Origin: Neocallimastix lanati (nom. inval.)
Lineage: Eukaryota > Neocallimastigomycota > Neocallimastigomycetes > Neocallimastigales > Neocallimastigaceae
DNA: 64,000 nt
Assembly (NCBI GenBank): GCA_016946835.1
Contig: JACVTC010000048.1
Location: 300,001-364,000 of the forward strand
Reading direction: 5' to 3'
A program made the translations under genes and the position numbers. Under the pieces are notes generated by a model. It had not been told where the DNA came from. It saw only the letters and a list, made by a program, of their open reading frames with translations, and did no database searches. Shown here one piece after another: positions 1 to 11,843 of this stretch (position 1 is the first letter of the stretch; every line of letters starts with the position of its first letter).

Positions 1-230
1 AAATAAATAATAAATAAGTAAATAATAAATAATAAATAAATAATAAATAATAAATAAATAAATAATAAATAATAAATAAATAAATAATAAATAAATAAAT
101 AAATAATAAATAAATAAATAAATAATAAATAAATAAATAATAAATAAATAAATAATAAATAAATAAATAATAAATAAATAAATAATAAATAAATAAATAA
201 ATAATAAATAAATAAATAAATGAATAATAT
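1..230. repeat. AATA/TAAA microsatellite
   Basis: The first 230 bases are almost only tandem TAAA, AATAAA and AATAATA units with no G or C until about base 222. It is a simple repeat with no coding content and continues past the left edge of the window. Confidence 0.95.
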
Positions 231-2968
231 ATTTAAATTAATAATATATAAATAATAAGAAATTAGAACCCTTTTTTTTTTTATATGCCTTATTATTATA
301 TATCTTTTATTTTAATTAATAATTATAAATATATTGGTTTATTTTCTAACCTACACTGGTTAATAATTTAAAGAGTGAGTTATGATTATTATTACTTATT
401 TTCAATCTTTAGATTCATTTTGTACTTATTGCTAATTCTTTTGTAATTGCTAAGGGAGGATTCATATATATGTATCTCTTAAATAGTTAACAGTCATATT
501 CATATTGACTTATTTTTTTTATAATTATTATATATGTATCTTATTTATTTATTTTTTATAGATCATTATTATTTATTATTACTATTTTATTATTTTTTAA
601 TACTTTATTATTTATTATTTATTATTACTATTTTATTATTTTTTAATACTTTATTATTTATCATTTATTATTTAATTAGTTATTCAATTATTAATTATTT
701 ATATTTATCTATAATTCATTATCTAAATAAAAAAAATTTTTTTATAGTTTAAAAATATTAATATTTTTGTATATTTTATATTTCTAAATATTTTATATCC
801 TTATTGTAATATATAATGTACGGTTGAATTTTGTTAATCCGAATTGAATGTTTTTATAGGTGGACTAATTTATTTAATGTATTTATCTATATATTACAAT
901 ATATATTGATTTATATTAATTTGGAAAAGGATAATACATTCAAAGAATTGAATGATTCTTTTTCTTTTGCTATATATATCAATAAATTATAAATATTAAC
1001 ATAAACATATACAAATACTAGTTATAATTTTCAATAATAAGAGAATTAATAATAATAAAAACATCGGTAATAATAAAACAAATAATAATATTATTGTAGT
1101 TATATAAATAAATAAATAAGTAAATAAATAAGTAAATAAATAAATAAATAAATAATTTATTAAATAAAAATGAATAATAAAAAAAGATGGTGAATAATTA
1201 TTATATATATAAAATGTATTTTAATTTAAATAGTCAAATTTATTTTATTATATTAATAAAAAAAACTTTTTTTTTTTTGATCAAATATAAATCTTTTTAT
1301 TATTGAATATATAAGAATATATTATAATCAGTTTTTGTCCAATAGTTTTAAAGAATGAAATAATATTGGCCTATCATTTTTTGAGAATAAACCTTTTACT
1401 ATTATATGGATAACTTTTTTTCTTTAAAAAATACAAAAAATTTTTTTTATGTATAAATGAAATATGAGAAAATATTAATGTATTAATATATTGTAAAAGT
1501 ATATTCTTATATATTCTTAATTTATTACTGAAATATGGACCATTTCTAAAACAGAATAAATTGACTACAATAAAGTTTCTATTCAATTTAAAGAGGAAAT
1601 GTAATTTATACGAATATATTGCAAATATATGCTATTATTTAGGCATAAATGTATAAAACACATATATTTGAAATAAAATGAAAAGTTAATGGAAGAGTTA
1701 ATCAAACCATATATATAATAATACAAGGATATGTAAATTTCATATATCTATTTATATTTATATATAATAATGAAGATTGCATTTTTTAAAGGTAATCATC
1801 AAAAAAAAGAAAATAAAACTTATGTAAATATATAATTAATAAATATAAATAATAAATATAAATAATAAATATTATATAATAAATATAAATATAAATATAA
1901 ATATAAATATAAATATAAATATAAATATAAATATAAATATAAATATAAATATAAATATAAATATAAATATAAATATAAATATAAATATAAATATAAATAT
2001 AAATATAATATAAATATAAATATAAATATAAAATAATAAAATGTATTATTCTATATTTTAATTTTATATGTTTAAAGTATATAAAGAATTTGAATATATT
2101 TAATTTTATTTATTATTTTAAATATATTAATTTAAATATATTATACTGTATTATACTATTTAAATTTATTGTATTTTATATTATATTAATTAAATATTAA
2201 AAAAATGAAAAGAAAGAAAAGAAAAAGCAAAAAAAAAAATAAAATAAAATATACTTTATATTATTAATATATTGTAAATATATTGTTAGAATAAATCAAA
2301 AAAGTCAAAATTTTATTAGCTAGTAAAATTAATTTAATAATATTAATAATAATAAAAAAAAAATAGTATATAAAAATTCAAATTTCCTTAATTTTTAAGA
2401 TATCACTTTTAAATATTAATTTTATATTTATTTAAAATTTATTTGGTAAGTTTCAATGGAGTAAAAATAAAAAATAGAATTATTAAGATAAACAAGTGTT
2501 ATGAAATGTATTTTGAAGTTTGTTTATATGAGAATGAATATTTGAATGTTCATAGATAGTTCAATATGAATAATAAAACCTTTTGTTAATATGTAAAATA
2601 AAAAAATTAAATAATAAAAATATAAAATTTTGTATATCAATTATAAATTTACAATAAATTTTATTAAAAGTAAGAAGTAAATAAAAAAAAGTATTATTGA
2701 AAATAAAAAGAAAAAAAATGGACAAAAAAAAGAAAAGAATAAATTAAACAAAAATTAGTATGGTTATTGTGTTATGTAAAATATATGTGAATAATGGTGT
2801 TATAAAAAAGAACTTAATTTCGAATTGGAGTAAATAAATTAACAAGAGATAAAAAATAATTATATTTATTTTGTATTAAAGAAAAGAAAATCAAAGAAAA
2901 AAATTGAAATACTAATAATTTAAACTTGAAAATTATTTTTAATAAAAATAGTCTTCCCAAAATCCAAA
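231..2968. other. AT-rich spacer upstream of the carrier gene
   Basis: About 2.7 kb of AT-rich DNA without a credible gene. Short open frames in it are strings of Tyr, Leu, Ile, Phe and Asn from TTA/TAT runs and match nothing. It contains a hexanucleotide array (1880-2033) and homopolymer tracts. The last few hundred bases must hold the promoter of the ADP/ATP carrier, but I see no motif I would call. Confidence 0.7.
1880..2033. repeat. (AAATAT)n hexanucleotide array
   Basis: About 150 bases of near-perfect tandem ATAAAT units, read directly from the sequence. Confidence 0.95.
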
Positions 2969-3895
2969 ATGGCCCAAAAGAAGCAACAACAAAAATTAGG
3001 TTTCTACGAAGATTTCCTTCTCGCTGGTGTCTCTGCCACCATCTCTAAGACTGCTGCTGCCCCACTTGAACGTGTCAAGCTTCTCGTTCAAAACCAAGGT
3101 GAAATGTTAAAGAGTGGTCGTCTTGCTACCCCATACAAGGGTATTGGTGACTGTTTCGTTAGAGTTGCCAAGGAAGAAGGTATTGCTTCCTTCTGGAGAG
3201 GTAATGGTGCTAACATTATCCGTTACTTCCCAACTCAAGCTCTTAACATTGCTTTCAAGGAAAGAATAAAGAATGCTTTCGCTGTTGACAAGGAAAAGGA
3301 AGGTTACGCTAAGTGGTTAGTTGCCAACATTGCCTCTGGTGGTGCTGGTGGTGCCCTTTCCCAAGTCTTTGTCTACTCTCTTGATTACGCTCGTACTCGT
3401 CTTGCTAACGATGCTAAGTCCGCTAGCGGTGGTGAACGTCAATACAAGGGTTTAATTGATGTTTACAAGAAGACCTACAAGGCCGATGGTATTGCTGGTC
3501 TTTACCGTGGTTTCACTCTTTCTTGTGTTGGTATCATGGTTTACCGTGGTCTTTACTTCGGTCTTTACGATTCCGTTAAGCCATTACTTAAAAACATTGG
3601 TATGGAAGGTAGTTTCGCTGCTTCCTTCATTCTTGGTTGGGGTGTTACCACTGTTGCCGGTATTGCCTCCTACCCAATTGATACCATCAGAAGAAGAATG
3701 ATGATGACTTCTGGTGAAGCTGTTAAGTACAAGAGTTCCATTGACTGTGCTAAGCAAGTTATGCAAAAGGAAGGTGTCCAAGCCTTCTTCAAGGGTTGTG
3801 GTGCTAACATTCTTCGTGGTGTTGCTGGTGCTGGTGTCCTTTCTGGATTCGATAAGATTAAGGAAGTTTACATCAACTGGAGAGTTAAGAACTAA
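2969..3895 (+). CDS. ADP/ATP carrier, probably hydrogenosomal
   Basis: Exchanges ADP and ATP across the inner membrane of the mitochondrion-related organelle. The 308-residue product has the three-repeat mitochondrial-carrier layout: PLERVK at 32-37, SLDYAR at 137-142 and PIDTIR at 236-241, giving six expected membrane helices. RRRMMM at 241-246 is the diagnostic ADP/ATP carrier signature. In repeat 2 the usual Pro of Px[DE]xx[KR] is Ser137. There is no obvious presequence, as is normal for this family. The gene has no introns, and its third codon positions are rich in C, unlike all neighbours, which suggests high expression. The start is the only reasonable ATG, in CAAAATGG context. ADP/ATP carriers of anaerobic chytrid fungi are known from hydrogenosomes, so that location is inferred from the organism. 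The family call is near certain. Confidence 0.96.
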   Translation: MAQKKQQQKLGFYEDFLLAGVSATISKTAAAPLERVKLLVQNQGEMLKSGRLATPYKGIGDCFVRVAKEEGIASFWRGNGANIIRYFPTQALNIAFKERIKNAFAVDKEKEGYAKWLVANIASGGAGGALSQVFVYSLDYARTRLANDAKSASGGERQYKGLIDVYKKTYKADGIAGLYRGFTLSCVGIMVYRGLYFGLYDSVKPLLKNIGMEGSFAASFILGWGVTTVAGIASYPIDTIRRRMMMTSGEAVKYKSSIDCAKQVMQKEGVQAFFKGCGANILRGVAGAGVLSGFDKIKEVYINWRVKN

Positions 3896-4663
3896 GCATA
3901 AACAGATGCTTAATTTTGAAGTGAATATCCAAATGATTTTATGAAAAATGAAAAAAAGAATGAAATAATAAATAAAAAAAGTGAATTAAGGAATTTAATT
4001 CTTAATTTTTTTATTTTTATTTTTATTTTTTTTTCAATTTTTATTATAAAATCTTTTACAAAAGAAAAAAAAATAATTTATAAAAATAAAAATAAAATAA
4101 TCTATATATAAATTAAATAGATCCAATATAAGTTTTATTTTTTAAAAAGAAAGAAATTAATTAAGGGAGAAAGTTTTATTTAAAGTTGATTAGTTTTTTA
4201 TTTTTGAAAAGAAAACTTTTTTTTTTTAACTAAATAAGAAAAAAAATGATAGTAATTAATATCAATAAATTATAAAAAAAAATAAAGCATAAAGTTAATA
4301 TGTTTTTAATATTATTATAAAAAATATAAGAAGAAACTATTGAAAATAAAATAAAAAAAGTAAAAATCAAATTTATAAAAAATAAAACCTCAAATATAAA
4401 TAAAAGCAAAGTAAATAAAATTAAATAAAATAAAAAAATAAACAAATAAATAAATAATAAAAATATATATATATATTTAAAAAATAAAAAAAAGAAAAAA
4501 AATATTAAAGTAATTATTGAAATATTAATTATTTTTATTAATTGAAATTAATTTACTTTATGGAGTTTTTTTATTTTTATTCAAGTATTGGTAAATTTTA
4601 AAATAAGGGATTAAAAAGAAAGAAAGTTTAATGAGATTAATATATTTTTTTTTTATATTATTT

Positions 4664-4700
<37 letters not shown>

Positions 4701-4725
4701 TTTTTTTTTTATAATTTTTTTTTAT
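3896..4725. other. AT-rich spacer after the carrier gene
   Basis: Holds the 3' UTR of the carrier and poly-A/poly-T-rich spacer. From about 4660 it becomes a TTA repeat that abuts a truncated LINE. The minus-strand open frame at 4230-4445 is Phe/Leu/Ile low complexity and is not a gene. Confidence 0.7.
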
Positions 4726-6680
4726 ATATTTATATTGGATTAAAATTGGATGTCAAAGCTAGTGTTAAAATTGATGATCAATATTCGGAATCTTTTAATA
4801 TTATGAAAGGAGTTAGACAAGGTTGTCCACTATCACCAATTCTTTTCAATCTTTTTATTAATGACATTTTTAATGATGTTTCAGAACTTGGAATTCCTTT
4901 AGGCGAATCTAGATGTTGTGGTGGACTCTTTGCAGATGATATTGTTCTATGCGCACCGTCAAGAACTAAGTTGAAAAAAATGCTTAAGAAGGTAAATGAA
5001 TGGGCTAAATTTAATATGATGAATTTTGGAATTAATAAGTGTGCAACGATGGTGATTCGACCAGACACACCTCTTTTTCAAAATAAAAGAGATCCTACTT
5101 TTTATCTTGCTGGTCAACCAATTCCAATAACTAAATGTTATACCTATTTAGGTATACCATTTGATAAAAGCTTATCGTTGAAACCTATTATTAAATTACT
5201 TAACTCTAAAGTAACTAAAGCTCTCTTTTCTGTTAGTAAATTTCTTTCAAATTCCAAAATTCCTATTCCATTTAAGAAGATTATAATTAACTCTTATGTA
5301 CTTAGTAAAGTCTCTTACTTTGCACCTTTACTTGGTTCGAATAAAACGAGAACAAATAATACTCAGAAATTAATTAATAAAGGATTAAGATGGATTGCAG
5401 GTATACAAAAAGCCAAATCATTTATTAATGTATATTCTATTTCAAAAGATTTACATATTCCTCCATTGTCAGCTAAGTGTGCTTTGTCTCAGGTCAAATG
5501 TTTTGATAAATGGAAAAATTCAAATTGTATTATTTCCTATTTAGTTAATAATATTCCAAAATCTAGAAAATATACTTGGACAAAAGAAAGTAGAACTCTT
5601 AAACGTAAACTAGAGAAAAGAGGTAATAACGATAATAAAATCAAGGATTTTTATTGGAAAAGAGATATGAAAATCAATTCTATTAAAGCTGAGTTTTATG
5701 ACAAAAACAAATTCGAAGAAACATCAAAATTTATAAAACTTTGTTATGACTATCCTGATCTTTCATATGGTTTCTATTGGCTATTGAGAGCACGAAGCGG
5801 ATATAGATTAGATGCTAGAATTGCTAAAGCTGCAAAAATAGTGGACCAAATGTGTCCTAATTTTTGTCCCTGTTGTAAAAGTAATAAACAATGGATAAGT
5901 CATTGGTTAATTGATTGTCCCTTTTTCAATCATACTCGTAGTAAAGTTAATGATAAAATTTCATTTTTATATAATGCTTTTTACCGTGGCAACCTAACAA
6001 ATGATATTGTTAATAGTAATAATGATAATAGTAATAGTAATAATAGTAATAGTTATAATAGTAATAATAATATTAGTAATAGTATTTTTAGTAATGTTAG
6101 TAATAGTATTGAAAATAATGTGTATATTGATTCTAGTGTGTGTGAAAAAGTGTTTAATTTCCTTCTTGGAGGTCGAAGTATTAATAACAGTACAAGGGAA
6201 TGGATGGATCTATTTAAGTGCCAGATGAAATCAGGTGCTTATTCTGATACTCCGTTCTTAGTGGTTACTGCGGCACTTCTCCAATCGATTATACCTATTG
6301 CTATTGGCCAGCAATGGTCTTTGTTCAATAGGTTCAAATCGAATCGTACTACTACTACCAAGAGCGTCAATGCTGAAGAAACAGTAAGACAGGCCAGCAG
6401 GGCTAGCGCAACCAATGAAGATCATAATTTTGTATCTTAAAATTATGATTAACATTGCGAAGTCAAATTTAATTATTATACTTCAGTATAATAATGCCCT
6501 TGTGAAGTCTTACAAATATTAATTAAATGAAACTAGAATATATTATACCATTATTTTATTTTTATTTTGTGTTTTATTTTTTGTTTATTTTTTTATCTTT
6601 TTTTTTTTATTATTTTATTACATGTATTTTATCAAATATTTAATTAATAAAGATGAAACAAGTTTGCTGCCGTTAAAATA
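4726..6680 (+). mobile_element. 5'-truncated LINE, C-type
   Basis: A non-LTR retrotransposon copy lacking its N-terminal, endonuclease and early RT parts. The first 20-odd bases (from about 4726) match the stretch at about 16110 of LINE C. They then jump straight to the RT catalytic region, so there is an internal deletion as well as 5' loss. The 3' UTR (6441-6680) carries AATAAAG near 6645 and ends with a GCTGCCGTTAAAA tail like the end of LINE C (GCGGCTATTAAAA). Another LINE scrap starts directly after the tail. Confidence 0.85.
4746..6440 (+). pseudogene. LINE reverse transcriptase, C-terminal part
   Basis: An uninterrupted frame of 564 codons covering the RT palm and C-terminal region of a LINE ORF2-like protein. 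GVRQGCPLSPILF sits near residue 22 and the catalytic FADD at 62-65 (in CCGGLFADDIVL). A Cys/His cluster, CPxxCPCC followed by SHWLxxC (about 369-392), is the usual C-terminal zinc knuckle. An Asn/Ser tract lies near 418-450, and the protein ends with the family tail KSVNAEETVRQASRA. Endonuclease and RT motifs before GVRQG are missing, so it cannot move on its own. The frame opens without a natural ATG because the 5' end is cut. Confidence 0.88.
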
Positions 6681-6900
6681 AATAAAATTGGATGTTCGTT
6701 AGATCTTAAAAAGAAAGCATGGAAATGGGTTAAAAAGAATGCAAAAATAAATAATCAATCTTTCATGGTCTCTCATAGATATGTCAAAGAAGAAAATTTA
6801 AAGGAAATTTTACTTATCTTGCTTTTCTCGATCTTAAAAAAGTCTATGATTCAGTTCCTATCTTTAATATTTTGACCAAATTATATAACTTAGGAACCCA
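6681..6900 (+). mobile_element. Mosaic LINE scrap
   Basis: Two LINE pieces joined. Bases about 6688-6780 match 16130-16226 of LINE C (codons before the RT domain). Bases about 6788-6896 match the first 110 bases of LINE B at 11842 (LAFLDLKKxYDSVP region). The two parent pieces are not adjacent in any copy here. The scrap lies between the tail of the C-type copy and the 5' region of LINE A. Confidence 0.8.
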
Positions 6901-7040
6901 ATGAAGTGGACTGTTTTTCCAGGTCCATGGAGGGTTGATGGAAAAGGAATAACCTATATCAGGTGTACTAATTACAGCTTTCTGTGATTCTGATGATAAT
7001 ATATGGTTATCTTTTCTAAAGTGGCTTCTAGTACGAAGAG

Positions 7041-7320
7041 TGAAAACTGGAATACTGGAAGACTGTAGAAAGTGAACCTTATGTTTTATATTGTTTTAAA
7101 CTGGATATGTAGTAACATTGGAGTTGTATAATTAATAATATCATGTAGTTTCTACATATTATCATTGTAATGAATCTATTGTATTTTTTACTTTAGCATT
7201 ATTTTGTATATGTATTTTTCTATAGTATTTTTTATACTTTCATGTAGCTATTGTAAAATGGAAATGTAGGAGATTGATTCACTCCAAAGCTTGTGTTTAA
7301 GACATTATTTAACGGATGGG
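7041..7320 (+). repeat. LINE 5' UTR repeat, copy 1
   Basis: Starting ACTGGAAGACTGTAGAAAGT, this stretch is repeated at 13841-14115 with scattered substitutions. Its first part recurs in weaker form near 19320. It precedes the N-terminal coding region in both long LINEs, so it is most likely 5' UTR, possibly with the internal promoter. The role is inferred from position. Confidence 0.75.
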
Positions 7321-7622
7321 AATCTTTTTATAGTTTTTCACAACTATTATTTCATTAACATTTAAATTTTATATTATATATGATTATTTTACAGAAATTT
7401 TTACATAAAACAGGAATTTATAATTGAAAATCATTAATTAAAAACTAGTCAACACAAAAAGAAAGAAAAACAAACAAGTTTTAGCAAACAATATACACGA
7501 AAGAGAAGACAACAGCAATAAATTTTTATTTTTTTTAAATTTTTTAATTTTTTACTAATTTTATTTTTTATTTTTATATTACATTTACTTTTTATTAATA
7601 TAGATAAGTTTTTTATTTTATT

Positions 7623-10600
7623 ATGTTAACTATACGAAGAGGTCTGCGACATTATGGTCCTGACCATGATAAATTTGTTTTAATTTTCATTCATGATCTT
7701 GAATCTTGGACTGAAAGTAGACTATGGGAATTTTTAAGCAAAAAGATATCAAATTGTAATGAAGTTATTCATGGAATCGTTAAAAAACACTATATTAATA
7801 TGGAAAACTACTTCATCCTAAGAGTTAACTATAATAATTATACGGATTATTTGAAGGTTATTTATTTGATTACTAAGCACTTACCTGTTAAAAGAATAAA
7901 TTGGAAGATTACGTCAAGGATACGCACATTTAGCAATGTTAATCATAATTGAACCAGGTATTATTCTGAACCCTCATTCCCCATCTCTGAAAGCCTCCTG
8001 TATGCTAACCCTTTCTCGAATACTAAATATTTCAACCTCTGTATTAGCTGGAACATAAATGGTTGGAATTCTGAAAAACGTGACGGACTTACCAATTTTA
8101 ATTCAATCTTTAATCCTATTTGTATTTGTCTTCAAGAAGTCGGTAATAGTTCATTCCTTAACTCATTTTCTAACTCATATCCATTCCTTAATCATTATAG
8201 AACAGTACTGAGACGTGCGGACAAAAAAATCCCTGGTATGAGGGGCCTTTATATAGGTGTGCACTCCTCCTGCCAATTCACTAATGATGATTTTGAATAT
8301 AGATATATACTCTCAGTAAATATATTCTCTTTTTGGGGTGTCAGATGTTCTTTAGGGAACATTTACATCCCTAGCAAAAAACACAAAGACTCTAGAGAAA
8401 AAGCAGAAACTGATTTTGCTAATTGGCTCAAGAACCATCAGAATAACCCTTCGGCTATTGTTGGTGATTTCAACATGACTAAGCAACAACTCAAAGATCT
8501 TATTCTTAGAATTTCCCCTCAATGGTTTGTTATGGATATGGTAGGTCATCAATTTACTTGGTCTAATGGTGGAAAGAATTCTTGTATTGATTTTATAGTA
8601 GTGAACGATAAATTAAGAAATTATCTGAATATTGCTTCTGTATGCTACTCTTTTAATGACATCTCTGACCATTTACCACTTATTCTTTCTTGTAAAAAAA
8701 TATCTCCTGATGGTTTTGTTACTCCCCCTCGGGATAAACAAATTAAGTGGTCTAATCGAATTTGTAGGGATAAACGTGAAGCAATCTTCTCTCATAATAA
8801 ATTCACATGTTTACTGGATGAATTTGAACATAATGATAATCTAGACTCTAATACAATGGTTAAAAAACTTCTTGACACAGCAAATAAAATAGGCGATGAC
8901 ATTCATGCAAGAGTTCCTACAAATTTACAGGGTTCAGCGTTCCATTGTCCTGCTTATATTAAGAAATTATCACATGAAAAACATCTATTGTATAAAAGGA
9001 TTAAAAATTTTAAACTTAGTAATGATTTGTCAAATCTTCAAGAATTTTGTGATCTCTCAAAAGAATATAGAGTTCTTTCTGATTATATCATTAGTATTAA
9101 AAGAAATATTAGGAATATTAGATTTAAAAATTTGATTCATTCCATCGGCGAATGTTTCTTAAAAAATGATGCCCAGCGTGGTTGGTCTGGACTTAAGAAA
9201 ATTTCTAAACCTTCTTACTCTCCTTCCCAATCACCTGTATACATTAAAGATAAAGAAGGTAATGTTCTAGTATCCCAAGAAGATCAACTCAATCGTTTTG
9301 CAGAACACTATGAAGAACTTGCTTCTGATATAACTGGTCACAGTCTTAATGAAAATTATTGGAAAAGAATACTTAATAATTCTTCTACTCCTCAGGAATC
9401 ATGGGATATTAATCAACCTATTTCCATGTCAGAAATTCATTCATCTGTTCTTTCAATGAAAAATAACAAAGCACCTGGTCCTGATGGTATACCTACAGAA
9501 TTTTTTAAAGCATTTTTTAATTCTGAGAGTAGAAATTCTTCTCAGGATGACTCTAATCAAGAGGTTACTTATTCCGATTGTGCAAAGTGTCTGTTATTAC
9601 TTTTTAATAAAATTTGGGATGGTGACTTTCCTAATGAATGGAACTCTGCTTCTATTGTTTCTATTCCTAAAAAAGGGGATCTTTCAGATTGTAATAATTA
9701 TCGTGGTATTTCACTCATCAATGTAGGTTTAAAAATTCTATCAAAAATTGTCACTAAAAGAATATCGGACTATGCTTTTTCTAATGGAATAATTAGACCA
9801 GAACAGTTTGGTTTTAGAAATAAAGAAGAATGTATTAGTTTATTTGTATCCATTCGTGAAATTTGTCAAAGAAGAAAATTTAAGGATAAATTTACCTTTC
9901 TTGCCTTTCTTGACCTTAAAAAAGCTTATGATTCAGTTCCAATTTACAATATACTTACTAAACTAAATTATCTTGGTATTCGTGGTAAATGCCTTCAATT
10001 CATTACTAATCTATACCTTACCTCGAAAGCTCGTGCAAACTTTAATGGTAAACTTTCAAAAGAATTTCCAATACACCGTGGTGTTCGCCAAGGGTGTCCT
10101 CTCTCTCCTATTTTATTCAATATATTTATCAATGATATTTTTGATAAATGTAAAAGTTATGGTGTGATTACTGAAAAGAAAAAGTGTTGTGGTGGATTAT
10201 TTGCTGATGATATTGTATTATTAGCTCCTACAAAATCTTCACTTAAAAACCTTTTGAATATTGCTCATGATTGGGGTATTAAAAATGAAATGACCTTTGG
10301 AATCAATAAATGCGCAATACTAGTTGTTAAACCAAAGAATTTTATACCTTCAAGACATTATGAAAATCCTACTTTTAGACTTGGTATGAACTATATACCA
10401 AGCACTAATCAATATACATATCTTGGTATACCTTTTAATGAATCGTTGGATTTAAAACCTATTATTGCTAAGATGAATAGTAAAATTAATTATACAGTTA
10501 ACTCTTTCTTTAGATTTTTAACCAATAGGAATGTTCCTTTCTACTTTAAAACTCGTATACTAGTTTCTTTTGTCCTTAGTTCTGTTCTTTATTATGCTCC

Positions 10601-11708
10601 CTTACTTGGTTCAAATAAAAAGAATACTGAAAAAGCTCAAACTGCTTTTAATAGAGGTTTGTATTGGAGTTTCGGGTTTAAAAATAAAACCTCCAATACT
10701 TCAATTTACAATATGTCTAAGGAACTTTCTATACCTCCTATAGCTAGTTTTTGTGCTAAGGCGATGATTCGATGCTTTAAAAAGTGGAAAGATTCTTCTT
10801 GTATTATTTCTCATTTAGTCAAAAATATACCTACACTTTCTCACTATTCATGGACGAAAAAAGCACGGAGTTTAGCAGTACACAAGCACAATAATAAACT
10901 TCCTGGAGAAATAAGGAAGTTTTACTGGGAAAATATTCATTATTCAAGCATTCCTGCGATCAGATCTACAAAATACAAGAAATTTAAATTTGGTTTTAAA
11001 AAATTTATTCAACGTCTATCACTTAAATTTTCACAATTTTCTCTTGGATTTTTTTGGATTGGACGAATTAAATGTGGATTCAAATTTGATGTAAAAACGT
11101 ATGTTAAAAGTAATCTAGTATCAGAAAATTGCCCAACATACTGCCCTTGTTGTGGTGAGAGTAACAGCATACCTAGTTTTACACACTGGATACTTTTATG
11201 TCGTAAATTTGAAGAATTTAGGCAACATTTCATTCCCTTTGTTGATGAAATTTTTATTAATTTTTCTCTTATTGTTCATGAGAAATCATTGAACATTCCT
11301 GATGATAAAGAGGAAGATTTTGATGATAATATCAATTTTTACGTGCTGTGTCTCCTTCTTGGCGGAAATGCAGTATTTGAAATCTTAAAGATCGGCTCGG
11401 GGGAAAGAAGGCGATATATTAATAATATTTTTCAATCACCTTCGAACGAGTCTTCTTTCCCGATTTCATATTTTGTGGGGCTTGCGGAATTCCTTACTAA
11501 CGTTATGCCTATTGTGATTAGTGATTTTTACACCATGATCGATTTGTATAGTGTTAGACCTACCGTTGTCAAGAGCGTCGACGTCGTAACGATAAGGCAA
11601 AGAAGAAATTCTGATACAGATTCGAATGATAATTTTCATCCACATGGAGTTATCTTCGATGAATGGGAAGAGTTAGAGGCCTTTTCGTCCTCGAATCTCA
11701 TAACGTAG
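7623..11708 (+). pseudogene. LINE A polyprotein: N-domain, APE endonuclease, RT
   Basis: One frame of about 1360 codons from ATG 7623 to the stop at 11706, broken only by an in-frame TGA at 7950-7952. The first 109 residues form an N-terminal domain (RRGLRHYGPDHDKF ...) that aligns with the start of LINE C. The endonuclease follows without its own ATG from about 8031: SWNINGWN, CLQEVG, GDFNM, SCIDFIVVN and SDHLPL are APE-family motifs. The RT has APGPDGIPTEFFK, PKKGDLSDCNNYRGI, DLKKAYDSV, GVRQGCPLSPILF and GLFADDIVL. The C-terminal knuckle is CPTYCPCC ... HWILLC, and the tail is KSVDVVTIRQ. All RT catalytic Asp are present. The TGA is either a single nonsense mutation or a readthrough site; LINE C has no stop at this place, which favours mutation. 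Confidence 0.88.
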
Positions 11709-11806
11709 TTTTTTAATATTAATATAAAAAAAAAAAAATTTCATGTATTTAAACTTCATGTATTTTTTTTTTAAAAAAAATATTATTAAATAAAGCTTAT
11801 TCCTAG

Positions 11807-11841
<35 letters not shown>

Positions 11842-11843
<2 letters not shown>

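Larger units (their letters stand above)
6897..11841 (+). mobile_element. LINE A, nearly complete non-LTR retrotransposon
   Basis: About 4.9 kb. The 5' UTR-like region is 6897-7622, one long coding frame runs 7623-11708, and the short 3' UTR has AATAAAG near 11790 followed by CTAGTCT and a 32-base A tail (11810-11841). Order of parts: N-terminal domain, APE-type endonuclease, reverse transcriptase, C-terminal Cys/His knuckle. No target-site duplication can be marked because the next element begins in the A tail. Confidence 0.85.

Noticed and set aside
534-752. 72-codon frame of Tyr/Leu/Ile
   Set aside because: Low-complexity TTA/TAT DNA with no motif or neighbour supporting a gene.
1374-1586. 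70-codon minus-strand frame
   Set aside because: No motif, ordinary spacer composition.
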